Shown: positions 1 through 6,169, counted from the first letter of the stretch. The stretch is 9,265 nt of DNA from Treponema sp. UBA2869 (GCA_002350445.1 DEEV01000033.1:9710-18974); one strand, 5' to 3'. Numbers and translations: made by a program. The notes: a model not told the origin generated them from the sequence alone.

Positions 1-398
1 TTTCTGAAATTGTTGAGACATCTAACGAATCTACAAAATTCTACAATTCCCTTGGCGATAAAATCTATCAGATGGATTCTATGATGCACGACGTTGCAGG
101 CGGAATGAATGAACAGAATCAGGCTGTACGCAGTATTCTTGAAACTGTGCAGACCGTTAATGATACTACAAGAACAATTACCACTGCGTCGGCACAGATG
201 CGAAAAGAAAGTACAAGACTGTTTAACGAAATTAACAGCCTTAAAGAGCTTGCAACAGAAACACGCGAAAAATCTGTGGAAGTTGCAGATTCTATTTCTT
301 CAATGAAATCTGCAGTTGCAACAGCATCTGACGCATCACAGAAAAATAAGACAGCCGCAAGTTCTGTAATTGATATGATTGACGGCTTTAAGGTGTAA
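1..398 (+). CDS. Methyl-accepting chemotaxis protein, C-terminal fragment (5' truncated by window edge)
   Basis: The reading frame is open from base 3 with no start codon required; the ATG at 72 is only an internal methionine (the preceding codons read SEIVETSNESTKFYNSLGD). About 131 residues are visible, ending at a TAA at 396-398. The sequence is a long amphipathic helix rich in S, T, A, E, Q and K with regularly spaced hydrophobic residues, as in the returning arm of an MCP cytoplasmic coiled coil (for example EQNQAVRSILETVQTVNDTT). In that family this arm runs from the CheA/CheW-binding tip back toward the membrane and carries methylation sites. The tip, HAMP and sensory domains lie outside the window, so the ligand cannot be inferred. 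There is no C-terminal CheR-docking pentapeptide; the protein ends DGFKV. The family call is from coiled-coil character and typical wording rather than the diagnostic tip motif, so moderate-high confidence. Confidence 0.8.
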   Translation, partial: SEIVETSNESTKFYNSLGDKIYQMDSMMHDVAGGMNEQNQAVRSILETVQTVNDTTRTITTASAQMRKESTRLFNEINSLKELATETREKSVEVADSISSMKSAVATASDASQKNKTAASSVIDMIDGFKV

Positions 399-424
399 AT
401 TGATTTACTCTGACTGTAAAATAG

Positions 425-470
425 AAAACCCCTGAAATTGTTTTAAGACAGCTTCAGGGGTTTTGTTTTT
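425..470. terminator. Bidirectional intrinsic terminator between convergent genes
   Basis: A perfect 12-bp stem (AAAACCCCTGAA at 425-436 with TTCAGGGGTTTT at 453-464) encloses a 16-nt loop. On the plus strand it runs into GTTTTT, ending the chemotaxis gene 27 nt after its stop. Read on the minus strand the same stem is followed by a T-rich tract (TTTTCTATTTT), so it can also end the outer-membrane gene that stops at 493. Confidence 0.9.
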
Positions 471-492
471 AACCGGGTTCTGGCAGTTTAAG

Positions 493-1632
493 TTAGAGTG
501 AGAAGCGTATGCTGAACGAACCAGCCGGAATGTTTGAAATAAAGTCGTAGCTTACGTTGAAGGTAAGGTCAATTACAACTATGTCGAATGAGAAACCTCC
601 GTAAATTACAGGACGTATGTGCTGGAAAATATTGCATTCATCTCCGCCACTAAAGTTTGTAGGAAGAAGACCTGCACTCTGAGCTTGAGCAATTTGTCCG
701 TTTTGACTTCCGATAATGTTAGACCATTTAATGTCCTTTACATACCAGTCTACTTTTGATGCAGTCATCATGATTCTTGTTCCAAGATATGGTGTAAAGA
801 ACAGAAATTTTGCAGAAGCCTGTGCATTAAGGCTTAAAGTTCCGCTCTGGAAGTCTAAACCTGCTGTTGCATGGTCAGAATCGTTTATGCCGACGCTTCC
901 TTTTGTGTAATAAAAGCCTGCTCCAACCGAAAGCTTTGAGTCGAATCTTTGTGACTGCAAAACTGCGTAGCGTACATCAAAACCAATAGAAAAATAATCA
1001 AAATTTACAGGCTTAATTGTAGAATCCAGTCCTAAAGCTGTGGTATCAATTCCGCTTATTACAAATCCAACATCAAATGGAAGAATAAATCCACCTATAC
1101 GGAAATCGGCTGTAACAGTTGGCATTACCAGAGTAGAAGGAAGTCCGCTTGCACCAATGTTAAGTGCATCTGCCATTTTAATTAATGGTGTAACATCCAT
1201 CATTGCAGCGCCGGCATTAATACCAAATCCAAAATGAGGTTTTGGCAGAAGCGTTCCAATCCATGCATTTGCCCATACGTTTCCCTGAATTTGAGTATTT
1301 GGAAAAACATCGATAAGTACTTTAGAAAAGTCGTTGAGTCCGTCTTTTACGGTTGTATAAGGAGTTGTTGTTCCAAGTGATGAAGAAAGTGAACTGTAGG
1401 CTTCACGAACTTTTGGAGCAATTGTGTTTTCAAGAGCACTTGCTGAGATTCCGCTATTTGCAATTTGAGCTTCTACAGATGATCTATTCTGATCAACGTA
1501 GTTTGCAATTTCATCAGGAAGGTCTAATGTTACAGGGCTTCCACCAACGTTTACAGTAACGTTTCTTGCCCAAACCGGGGTAATAAATGCGGCTGCAGTA
1601 AGCACGCATAAAAGAGTTTTAAGTTTTCTCAT
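493..1632 (-). CDS. Predicted outer-membrane beta-barrel protein, function unknown
   Basis: A 379-residue protein with a clear Sec signal peptide: basic MRKLK, a hydrophobic core, and a likely signal peptidase I site after VWA (residue 22). Residues about 24-120 look like a soluble, mostly helical N-terminal region (EIANYVDQNRSSVEAQIANS). From about 125 onward come alternating hydrophobic/polar segments with many glycines and aromatics (HFGFGINAGAAMM, IGGFILPFDVGFVISG, SVGAGFYYTKG, VIYGGFSFDIVVIDLTFNV), typical of barrel strands, and the chain ends in a strand-like SFSIRFSL. This suggests an outer-membrane barrel; several treponemal porin or FadL-like transporters have this general look, but I do not recognise the exact family. 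The start is supported by AGGAGA on the minus strand (1639-1644) 6 nt from the ATG. It is monocistronic by appearance: own promoter upstream, terminator downstream. A periplasmic protein is a less likely alternative. Confidence 0.75.
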   Translation of the reverse strand: MRKLKTLLCVLTAAAFITPVWARNVTVNVGGSPVTLDLPDEIANYVDQNRSSVEAQIANSGISASALENTIAPKVREAYSSLSSSLGTTTPYTTVKDGLNDFSKVLIDVFPNTQIQGNVWANAWIGTLLPKPHFGFGINAGAAMMDVTPLIKMADALNIGASGLPSTLVMPTVTADFRIGGFILPFDVGFVISGIDTTALGLDSTIKPVNFDYFSIGFDVRYAVLQSQRFDSKLSVGAGFYYTKGSVGINDSDHATAGLDFQSGTLSLNAQASAKFLFFTPYLGTRIMMTASKVDWYVKDIKWSNIIGSQNGQIAQAQSAGLLPTNFSGGDECNIFQHIRPVIYGGFSFDIVVIDLTFNVSYDFISNIPAGSFSIRFSL

Positions 1633-1650
1633 ATTCGTTCTCCTAAAAAA

Positions 1651-1671
1651 TCCGCGTTAGCGGACGCACAG
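1651..1671 (-). repeat. Leader hairpin repeat upstream of the outer-membrane gene
   Basis: Read on the minus strand, CTGTGCGTCCGCTAACGCGG occupies 1671-1652 and matches 19 of 20 bases of the element at 6170-6189. Its 3' part folds as TCCGC-TAAC-GCGGA (1664-1651), followed by TTTTTT, then the AGGAGA ribosome site and ATG. The hairpin-plus-T-run lies inside the predicted 5' untranslated region (about 100 nt), so it could act as an attenuator, an RNA-stabilising structure, or simply be a dispersed genomic repeat. Confidence 0.65.
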
Positions 1672-1740
1672 GAAGTGCATCTTCATCAAAAATACATTAA
1701 CAAGTATACATTTTTCCTGGACGATTTTGAACTAGCATTT

Positions 1741-1769
1741 ATTATTAACTGAAATAATATATTTGTCAA
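1741..1769 (-). promoter_or_regulatory. Promoter of the outer-membrane gene
   Basis: On the minus strand a consensus -35 TTGACA (1769-1764) is followed after 17 nt by AATAAT (1746-1741), one mismatch from TATAAT. The predicted start is near 1734, giving a 5' leader of about 100 nt. The region just upstream is very AT-rich, including T9 on this strand (1812-1804), and could serve as an UP-like element. Confidence 0.7.
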
Positions 1770-1802
1770 AATGTTTATAAACATTTTCTTTATAAACATT
1801 TA
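1768..1802. promoter_or_regulatory. Perfect 20-bp palindrome plus 13-nt direct repeats at the outer-membrane gene promoter
   Basis: AAAATGTTTATAAACATTTT (1768-1787) is a perfect inverted repeat that overlaps the upstream edge of the minus-strand -35 box. TTTATAAACATTT within it (1774-1786) recurs at 1789-1801, a spacing of 15 nt. The position suits a regulator-binding site, but the sequence is so AT-rich that a simple upstream promoter element is also possible. Confidence 0.5.
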
Positions 1803-1872
1803 TAAAAAAAAATCCCGTTCAGGTTCGACAGTTTTTAAATTAAAACTTAAGCTGTGCCAAGATTTTCAGGTG

Positions 1873-1901
1873 TTGACTTTGCGTGCGGCGTTTTGTATAA
1901 T
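1873..1901 (+). promoter_or_regulatory. trpB promoter
   Basis: TTGACT (1873-1878), a 17-nt spacer, and a consensus TATAAT (1896-1901). The expected start is about 1908, roughly 27 nt before the trpB ATG. The promoter rules out the longer upstream reading-frame start at 1854, which would lie before the -35 box. Confidence 0.85.
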
Positions 1902-1920
1902 GTTACTATAAATAGAAACA
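1901..1920. promoter_or_regulatory. Putative operator, trpB copy
   Basis: TGTTACTATAAATAGAAACA forms two 9-bp arms (8 of 9 complementary) around a central AA. It begins at the last base of the -10 hexamer and covers the predicted transcription start, a classic repressor position. Close copies lie at 3269-3288, 3305-3324 and 4371-4390. The repressor is not identified in this window. Confidence 0.7.
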
Positions 1921-1934
1921 TAACAGGAAGAATT

Positions 1935-3200
1935 ATGGCATATTCAGATAATGGTTTTTTTGATAATTATGGTGGAAAATATGTTGCGGAAGTTTTGAGT
2001 CGTCCGCTGGAAGAATTAAAGGAAGCTTTTGAAAAAGCAAAAAAAGATTCTTCTTTTATAGAAGAACTTGAAACAATTCAGCGCGATTACATTGGACGAG
2101 AAACTCCACTTTTATTTGCTGAAACGGCAACTAAGCTTTTGGGCGGCGCTCAGATTTATATTAAGCTTGAAGGGCTTGCGAATACTGGTGCTCATAAAAT
2201 TAACAATGCAATTGGTCAGTGCCTGCTTGCAAAGCGCATGGGAAAAAATCGCATTATCGCAGAAACTGGTGCTGGACAGCATGGTGTTGCAACTGCCGCT
2301 GCCTGCGCAAAACTTGGTCTTGACTGTACTGTTTACATGGGCGAGGTTGATGTGCGCCGACAGCAGCCGAATGTTGCCGCAATGGAACTTTACGGTGCAA
2401 AGGTTCATCCTGTTACTTCTGGAAGCCGTACGCTTAAGGATGCTGTAAATGAAGCAATGCGTGACTGGGCCGCTAATCCTGATTCAACACATTATGTTTT
2501 GGGAAGTGCACTTGGTCCTGAACCTTTTCCTGACATGGTACGTGAATTCCAGAGCGTAATTGGACGAGAGGTTGAACGCCAGGCTGCAGAAAAGAAACTT
2601 GATGTTGCGGCTATGGTTGCCTGTGTTGGCGGCGGTTCAAATTCTATTGGTTTCTTTGCTCCATTTATTGATAAAAAAGAGCCGCGTCTTATTGGTGTTG
2701 AAGCCGGCGGCATTGGTGATGGAATTGGTGAAAATGCTGTGCGAATGTCGGGAAAGGCAGCTCGCGACGGAATTCTTCAGGGATATAAATCACGTTTTCT
2801 TTTAGATGAAGACGGACAGGCTTTGCCGACACGTTCAATTTCTGCCGGTCTTGATTATTGCGGAATAGGACCTCAGCTTGCGGCTCTTGGTCGTTCCGGA
2901 CGTATTGAATTTACTTACGCCCGTGATAATGAAGCATTGGACGCTGTTAAGTTCTTTGCGCGCAATGAAGGTGTGCTTTTTGCTATGGAAAGTGCGCATG
3001 CGGGGGCTGCGGCTATTAAGCTTGCTCCAACTTTGCCTAAAGACAAGGCTATTATTATTAATATGAGCGGACGCGGAGACAAAGATGTGTTTATTACGTG
3101 TCCTGTTTTCCGCCGTGATGAATGGCTTACGTTCCTTCACGCAGAAATTGAGCGTTTGGAAACCGGAAAAGACATTCATAACGCAAAAGTAATGTCATGA
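1935..3200 (+). CDS. trpB: Tryptophan synthase beta chain (TrpB)
   Basis: A PLP enzyme joining indole to L-serine to give L-tryptophan; normally half of the TrpA-TrpB complex. The 421-residue product has the usual TrpB length and all key landmarks: N-terminal GGKYVAEVL (typical YGGQYVPE), the Schiff-base lysine K88 in NTGAHKINNA, catalytic E110 in AETGAGQHG, the phosphate loop GGGSNS (232-237), SAGLDY (303-308), and the C-terminal SGRGDKD (378-384). The start at 1935 is chosen because AGGAAG (1925-1930) lies 4 nt upstream, the protein begins where the family does, and the earlier in-frame ATG at 1854 precedes the promoter. No trpA lies next to it, so the enzyme may salvage indole from outside, or trpA may be elsewhere. 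The pattern is the standard TrpB1 type, not TrpB2. Probable regulation is through the operator overlapping its start site. Confidence 0.97.
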   Translation: MAYSDNGFFDNYGGKYVAEVLSRPLEELKEAFEKAKKDSSFIEELETIQRDYIGRETPLLFAETATKLLGGAQIYIKLEGLANTGAHKINNAIGQCLLAKRMGKNRIIAETGAGQHGVATAAACAKLGLDCTVYMGEVDVRRQQPNVAAMELYGAKVHPVTSGSRTLKDAVNEAMRDWAANPDSTHYVLGSALGPEPFPDMVREFQSVIGREVERQAAEKKLDVAAMVACVGGGSNSIGFFAPFIDKKEPRLIGVEAGGIGDGIGENAVRMSGKAARDGILQGYKSRFLLDEDGQALPTRSISAGLDYCGIGPQLAALGRSGRIEFTYARDNEALDAVKFFARNEGVLFAMESAHAGAAAIKLAPTLPKDKAIIINMSGRGDKDVFITCPVFRRDEWLTFLHAEIERLETGKDIHNAKVMS

Positions 3201-3246
3201 CGAGCTGGCGCTCGCTGACGAGTTTTTTACTTCGTAAAAAACATCG
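3201..3246 (+). terminator. Tandem hairpins after trpB, possible terminator
   Basis: Immediately after the trpB stop, CGAGC-TGGC-GCTCG (3201-3214) overlaps an alternative hairpin CTCG-CTGA-CGAG (3211-3222) followed by TTTTTT (3223-3228). The T-run is also one arm of a 9-bp stem GTTTTTTAC-TTC-GTAAAAAAC (3222-3242), extended by CGA/TCG outside a one-base bulge. The short-stem-plus-T-run form resembles the leader hairpins at 1651 and 6178. Partial termination before the separately promoted transporter is plausible, but the stems are short or AT-rich. Confidence 0.5.
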
Positions 3247-3268
3247 CACATTTTGTTAGATATCTGTC

Positions 3269-3288
3269 TGTTTCTCTTGACAGAAACA
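3269..3288. promoter_or_regulatory. Putative operator, upstream copy at the transporter promoter
   Basis: TGTTTCTCTTGACAGAAACA has arms complementary at 8 of 9 positions and contains the whole -35 hexamer TTGACA (3277-3282). It is exactly 36 bp upstream of the second copy at 3305. Binding here would directly block RNA polymerase. Confidence 0.6.
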
Positions 3289-3305
3289 ACTTGGTCAGTT
3301 AGAAT
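3277..3305 (+). promoter_or_regulatory. Promoter of the ABC transporter operon
   Basis: A perfect -35 TTGACA (3277-3282), a 17-nt spacer and TAGAAT (3300-3305), one mismatch from consensus. The expected start is about 3312, leaving a leader of about 30 nt with AGAGGTG (3331-3337) ahead of the ATG at 3343. Both hexamers are overlapped by operator copies. Confidence 0.85.
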
Positions 3306-3324
3306 GTTTCTATAAATAGAATCA
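3305..3324. promoter_or_regulatory. Putative operator, start-site copy at the transporter promoter
   Basis: TGTTTCTATAAATAGAATCA matches the trpB operator at 18 of 20 positions and has 8 of 9 complementary arm positions around AA. Like the trpB copy, it starts on the last base of the -10 hexamer. Confidence 0.7.
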
Positions 3325-3342
3325 AAATTAAGAGGTGAAAAT

Positions 3343-4335
3343 ATGAAAAAAATTATTACTGCTGTTATGGCATTTGCTCTTTGTCTTTCATTTGCATCAG
3401 CAAAGTCAAAGACAGTAAAAGCTAAAAAAGTAAAAATCGGAATTGCAAAAATTGTTCAGCACGTAGCTTTGGATGATGTTGAACGCGGAGTTATGGACGC
3501 AATCAAGGCTGCCGGAATTGACGCAACATTCGACCTTCAGAATGCAAACGGCGATGTAAATACTGCAAATCAGATTGCGGCTCAGTACCGCGATGAACGC
3601 GTTGATGTTGCTGTTGGTATTGCAACTCCTATTGCTATTGCGCTTGCAAACACCTTGCGCGATACACCAGTTGTTTTCGGAACTGTAACAGATCCTCTCG
3701 GAGCAGGTCTTGTAAAGACACTTGCTCACGGTGAGAAAAATGTAACAGGTATGTCGGACGAACTTCCTTCAAAAGAACACATTAAGCTTTTTAAGGAAAT
3801 TACAGGCATTAAAACTTTGGGCTATATTTATACTTCAAACGAAGACAATTCAGTTTCTTCACTTGAACTTGTAAAACAGGGTTGTAAAGAAGCTGGACTC
3901 GAACTTGTTGTTCAGGCAATTTCTACATCTGCAGAAGTAAAGCAGGCTGCAGAAGCAATTGTAAACCGCTGTGATGGAATCTATCTTACAACTGACAATA
4001 CAGTTTTCTCTGCACTTCCAAGCCTTGTAGCTGTATTCAATAAGGCAAAAAAGCCAATTTTCTCTGGAGACGTAACTGGTGCAATGGAAGGCGGATGCTT
4101 TATGGCTTCTGGCTTCAACTATTACAAGGCAGGTTATGCAACAGGTGAAATTGTTGTTCAGATTTTGAACGGCAAAAAGCCTTCGGAAATTCCGGTTCGC
4201 TTTATGACAAAACCTGAGGATTCAGATTTACTTTTTGACCTTGATACTGCAAAAGCCTGCGGAATTTCAATTCCTAAAAAATACCTTGACAAAGCAACAT
4301 ACATTTATCAGAACGGTAAACTTACAAAGAAATAG
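3343..4335 (+). CDS. ABC transporter substrate-binding protein, TrpX-like (ABC_sub_bind family)
   Basis: The periplasmic capture component of the importer encoded with the next two genes. The 330-residue protein starts with a Sec signal peptide (MKKIITAVMAFALCLSFASA, likely cut after ASA, residue 20) and a lysine-rich linker. The mature part follows the PF04392-type pattern: VKIGIAKIVQHVALDDVERG near the start, ANGDVNTANQIA, IATPIAIALAN, then PVVFGTVTDPLGAGLV and NVTGMSDELPS, and later FSGDVTGAMEGGCFMASGFNY and GEIVVQILNGKKPSEIPV. Members of this family bind tryptophan (TrpX) or other amino acids such as tyrosine. Proximity to trpB and a shared operator favour tryptophan here, but this is inference. 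AGAGGTG (3331-3337) is a good ribosome site. The single cysteine in the signal peptide (FALC) is not a convincing lipobox, though spirochaete lipoboxes are relaxed, so lipid anchoring is not excluded. Confidence 0.92.
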   Translation: MKKIITAVMAFALCLSFASAKSKTVKAKKVKIGIAKIVQHVALDDVERGVMDAIKAAGIDATFDLQNANGDVNTANQIAAQYRDERVDVAVGIATPIAIALANTLRDTPVVFGTVTDPLGAGLVKTLAHGEKNVTGMSDELPSKEHIKLFKEITGIKTLGYIYTSNEDNSVSSLELVKQGCKEAGLELVVQAISTSAEVKQAAEAIVNRCDGIYLTTDNTVFSALPSLVAVFNKAKKPIFSGDVTGAMEGGCFMASGFNYYKAGYATGEIVVQILNGKKPSEIPVRFMTKPEDSDLLFDLDTAKACGISIPKKYLDKATYIYQNGKLTKK

Positions 4336-4362
4336 CAGCCTGTCGCTTTTTTTCTAATTCTT

Positions 4363-4371
4363 TGATATACT
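4363..4371 (+). promoter_or_regulatory. Possible extended -10 promoter for the permease gene
   Basis: TGATATACT is an extended -10 (TGn-TATACT, hexamer 4366-4371). No good -35 is present at 16-19 nt, which an extended -10 can partly offset. A T7 run (4347-4353) lies just upstream. The predicted start is 4378-4379, at the ATG itself, implying a leaderless message. The alternative is read-through from 3312 only. Confidence 0.4.
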
Positions 4372-4390
4372 GTTACTCATGATAGAAACA
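4371..4390. promoter_or_regulatory. Putative operator overlapping the permease start codon
   Basis: TGTTACTCATGATAGAAACA shares 16 of 20 bases with the trpB operator, all four differences falling in the centre, so its dyad is weaker (6 of 9 arm positions). It starts on the last base of a -10-like hexamer, the same geometry as the trpB and transporter copies. Its downstream part is also codons 1-4 of the permease, so coding constraint could contribute. Confidence 0.45.
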
Positions 4391-5347
4391 ATAGTTATTG
4401 AAGGTTTTATATACGGAATTATGGTTCTGGGCTTGTTTATAAGCTACAGAACCTTGAATTTTTGTGACATGACGGTTGATGGTGCATTCCCAATGGGCGG
4501 CTGTATTCTTGCAGCCTGCCTTTGCGCCGGACTTCCGCCGTACGTTGGTATTTTTCTTGCTTTTATTGGCGGCTGCATTGCAGGGCTTTGCACAACTCTT
4601 CTATATACAAGGCTTCGTGTTCCGGATCTACTTGCCGGAATTCTTATGATGACAATGCTTTATTCAATAAATCTGCGCATTATGTCAAACCGTGCAAACA
4701 TTTCTTTTTTGCGTATTGAAACAACTTTTTCGCGGTTAACAGATTTCTTTGAAAACTCTTTTCCGTCACTTCCTTCCGAGACGGGTATTTTTGTTTTCCT
4801 TCTTATATTCATAATCATCTTTAAATTTCTGCTTGATATGTTCTTTCATACAGATTTAGGACTTACAATGGGCGCACTTGGTGTAAATCAGCAGATGATA
4901 GTTTCTCAGGGTGTAAATCCGCAGATTGTAAGGGGAATTGGTGTTTGCTTTGGAGACGGACTTGCAGCCCTTTCTGGTGCTTTTGCCGCAATGTACAACG
5001 GTTTTGCCGATGTTGGCAGCGGAACTGGAATTATTGTAAGCGGACTTGCTTCGTTAATGCTCGGAGAATTTATCATCCGTTCAAATAAAATCGGCTTCCA
5101 GACTTTGCGCGTACTGCTTGGTTCAATTATTTACCGCGCACTTATGCTTGTTGCACGCCGGTACGGTCATTACATTCACCTTACTGCAAACGACCTAAAA
5201 TTAATTACAGGCTTCCTTATTATTGCCAGTCTGATTGTTGCAAATTTCAAGGGAAAATCAAATTTTGCGCGACATCTAAAACGCCCGGCAAAAGACGGCA
5301 GTGTTGAGAATCTTTGTGAAAAATCAGTTTCGGGAGGTGCAAAATGA
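4379..5347 (+). CDS. ABC transporter permease, TrpY-like
   Basis: The membrane channel of the importer, 322 residues. It has roughly eight or nine hydrophobic segments: about 4-24, 38-52, 54-76, 84-103, 136-157, 187-206, 215-234, 243-260 and 274-291. The N-terminal GLFISYRTLNFCDMTVDGAFPMGG and the ADVGSGTGIIVSGLASLMLGE block (211-231) are characteristic of the permeases that accompany ABC_sub_bind-type binding proteins (branched-chain/BPD_transp_2 superfamily). The start at 4379 gives the full family N-terminus, but I see no Shine-Dalgarno before it. This fits a leaderless start, or coupling to the gene 43 nt upstream. Its TGA overlaps the ATG of the ATPase (ATGA, 5344-5347), indicating translational coupling. 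The hydrophilic tail after residue 291 is cytoplasmic by expectation. Confidence 0.93.
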   Translation: MIETIVIEGFIYGIMVLGLFISYRTLNFCDMTVDGAFPMGGCILAACLCAGLPPYVGIFLAFIGGCIAGLCTTLLYTRLRVPDLLAGILMMTMLYSINLRIMSNRANISFLRIETTFSRLTDFFENSFPSLPSETGIFVFLLIFIIIFKFLLDMFFHTDLGLTMGALGVNQQMIVSQGVNPQIVRGIGVCFGDGLAALSGAFAAMYNGFADVGSGTGIIVSGLASLMLGEFIIRSNKIGFQTLRVLLGSIIYRALMLVARRYGHYIHLTANDLKLITGFLIIASLIVANFKGKSNFARHLKRPAKDGSVENLCEKSVSGGAK

Positions 5348-6162
5348 TTAAACTTGAAAACGTTGGAATTACTTTTAATGCAGGAACTCCCGACGAAAAT
5401 GAAGCACTTAAAGGCATAAATCTTAAAATAAATCAGGGTGATTTTATAACTGTAATTGGTTCTAACGGAGCCGGAAAATCTACCCTTTATAATCTGATTT
5501 CGGGAACTCTTGTTCCAACAACAGGTCATATCTATCTTGAAACAAAAGATGAAAATGGTGTGGAAGTTTCCAGAGAAATCACAAAGGAAGCTGAATACAA
5601 ACGTGCGGCTTACATCGGACGAATTTTTCAGAATCCTCTTTTGGGAACAGCAGGAAAAATGTCACTCGAAGACAATATGCTTATTTGCAGTAAAAAAGGC
5701 TGGAAAGGCTTAAAGATCAGTCTTAATAAAAAGAAACGTGAATTTTTTAAGGAACAGCTTAAGCAGCTTAATATGGGACTGGAAAACCGCCTTAGCGATA
5801 ACGTAGAACAGTTTTCGGGAGGGCAGAGGCAGGCTCTTACGCTTTTAATGGCAGTCCTTTCAAAGCCTGCTATCCTTCTTCTGGATGAGCACACAGCGGC
5901 TTTGGATCCCACAAATGCCGCATTAATTATGAAGCTTACAAAAAAGTTTGCAAATGAATACAATCTTACTGTAATGATGGTTACTCACAATATGCAGCAG
6001 GCCTTGGATTACGGTAACCGTCTTTTGATGATGGATGGCGGTCAGATTATTCTTGATATAAGCGGTGAAGAAAAAAGTCGGCTTACTCTCGAAGATATTG
6101 CTGAACGCTTTAAGCAGATTAAAAAGCAGGGAATGACAAACGATCAGATGGTTTTGCAGTAA
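5344..6162 (+). CDS. ABC transporter ATP-binding protein, TrpZ-like
   Basis: The cytoplasmic ATPase powering the importer, 272 residues. Motifs in order: Walker A GSNGAGKST (39-47), Q-loop glutamine Q96 in IFQNPLLG, signature FSGGQRQ (157-163, F in place of the usual L), Walker B ILLLDEH (177-183), D-loop AALD, and switch histidine H215 in VTHNMQQA. Walker B continues as DEHTAALDP where many ABC proteins have DEPT; this His variant is, to my knowledge, common in this transporter group. All catalytic residues are intact. A strong GGGAGGTG (5332-5339) lies inside the end of the permease gene, and the ATGA overlap couples the two. No gene follows in close spacing; 65 nt with hairpins separate it from the thioesterase gene. 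Confidence 0.95.
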   Translation: MIKLENVGITFNAGTPDENEALKGINLKINQGDFITVIGSNGAGKSTLYNLISGTLVPTTGHIYLETKDENGVEVSREITKEAEYKRAAYIGRIFQNPLLGTAGKMSLEDNMLICSKKGWKGLKISLNKKKREFFKEQLKQLNMGLENRLSDNVEQFSGGQRQALTLLMAVLSKPAILLLDEHTAALDPTNAALIMKLTKKFANEYNLTVMMVTHNMQQALDYGNRLLMMDGGQIILDISGEEKSRLTLEDIAERFKQIKKQGMTNDQMVLQ

Positions 6163-6169
6163 AAAAATT

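Larger units (their letters stand above)
1633..1934. other. 302-nt divergent intergenic control region
   Basis: This gap separates the outer-membrane gene (minus) from trpB (plus). It holds, in order, the minus-strand Shine-Dalgarno, a leader hairpin repeat, the minus-strand promoter, a palindrome with AT-rich direct repeats, a stretch (about 1811-1868) in which I see nothing specific, then the trpB promoter, operator and Shine-Dalgarno. No credible small gene or structural RNA was seen in it. Confidence 0.7.

Noticed and set aside
1811..1840. GGTTCGA resembling a tRNA T-loop
   Set aside because: The flanks do not pair into a T-stem, and no acceptor stem, anticodon arm or CCA is present.
1865..1884. 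A second operator over the trpB -35 box, by analogy with the transporter promoter
   Set aside because: The sequence at the matching position shows no TGTT(A/T)CT/AGAA(A/T)CA arms.
1854..1934. A 27-residue N-terminal extension of trpB from the ATG at 1854
   Set aside because: The strong promoter at 1873-1901 starts transcription downstream of that ATG, there is no ribosome site for it, and the family N-terminus begins at the 1935 start with its own AGGAAG.
2112..3179. Antisense and shifted reading frames inside trpB
   Set aside because: They lie wholly within a gene of clear identity, lack ribosome sites and show no family resemblance.
3382..3390. Cysteine in the binding-protein signal peptide as a lipoprotein box
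   Set aside because: The residues before it (FAL) do not fit even a relaxed lipobox well, and a good signal peptidase I site (ASA) follows.
4333..4353. Terminator between the binding-protein and permease genes (AGC...GCT followed by T7)
   Set aside because: Only about three base pairs can form before the T-run, too weak to call.
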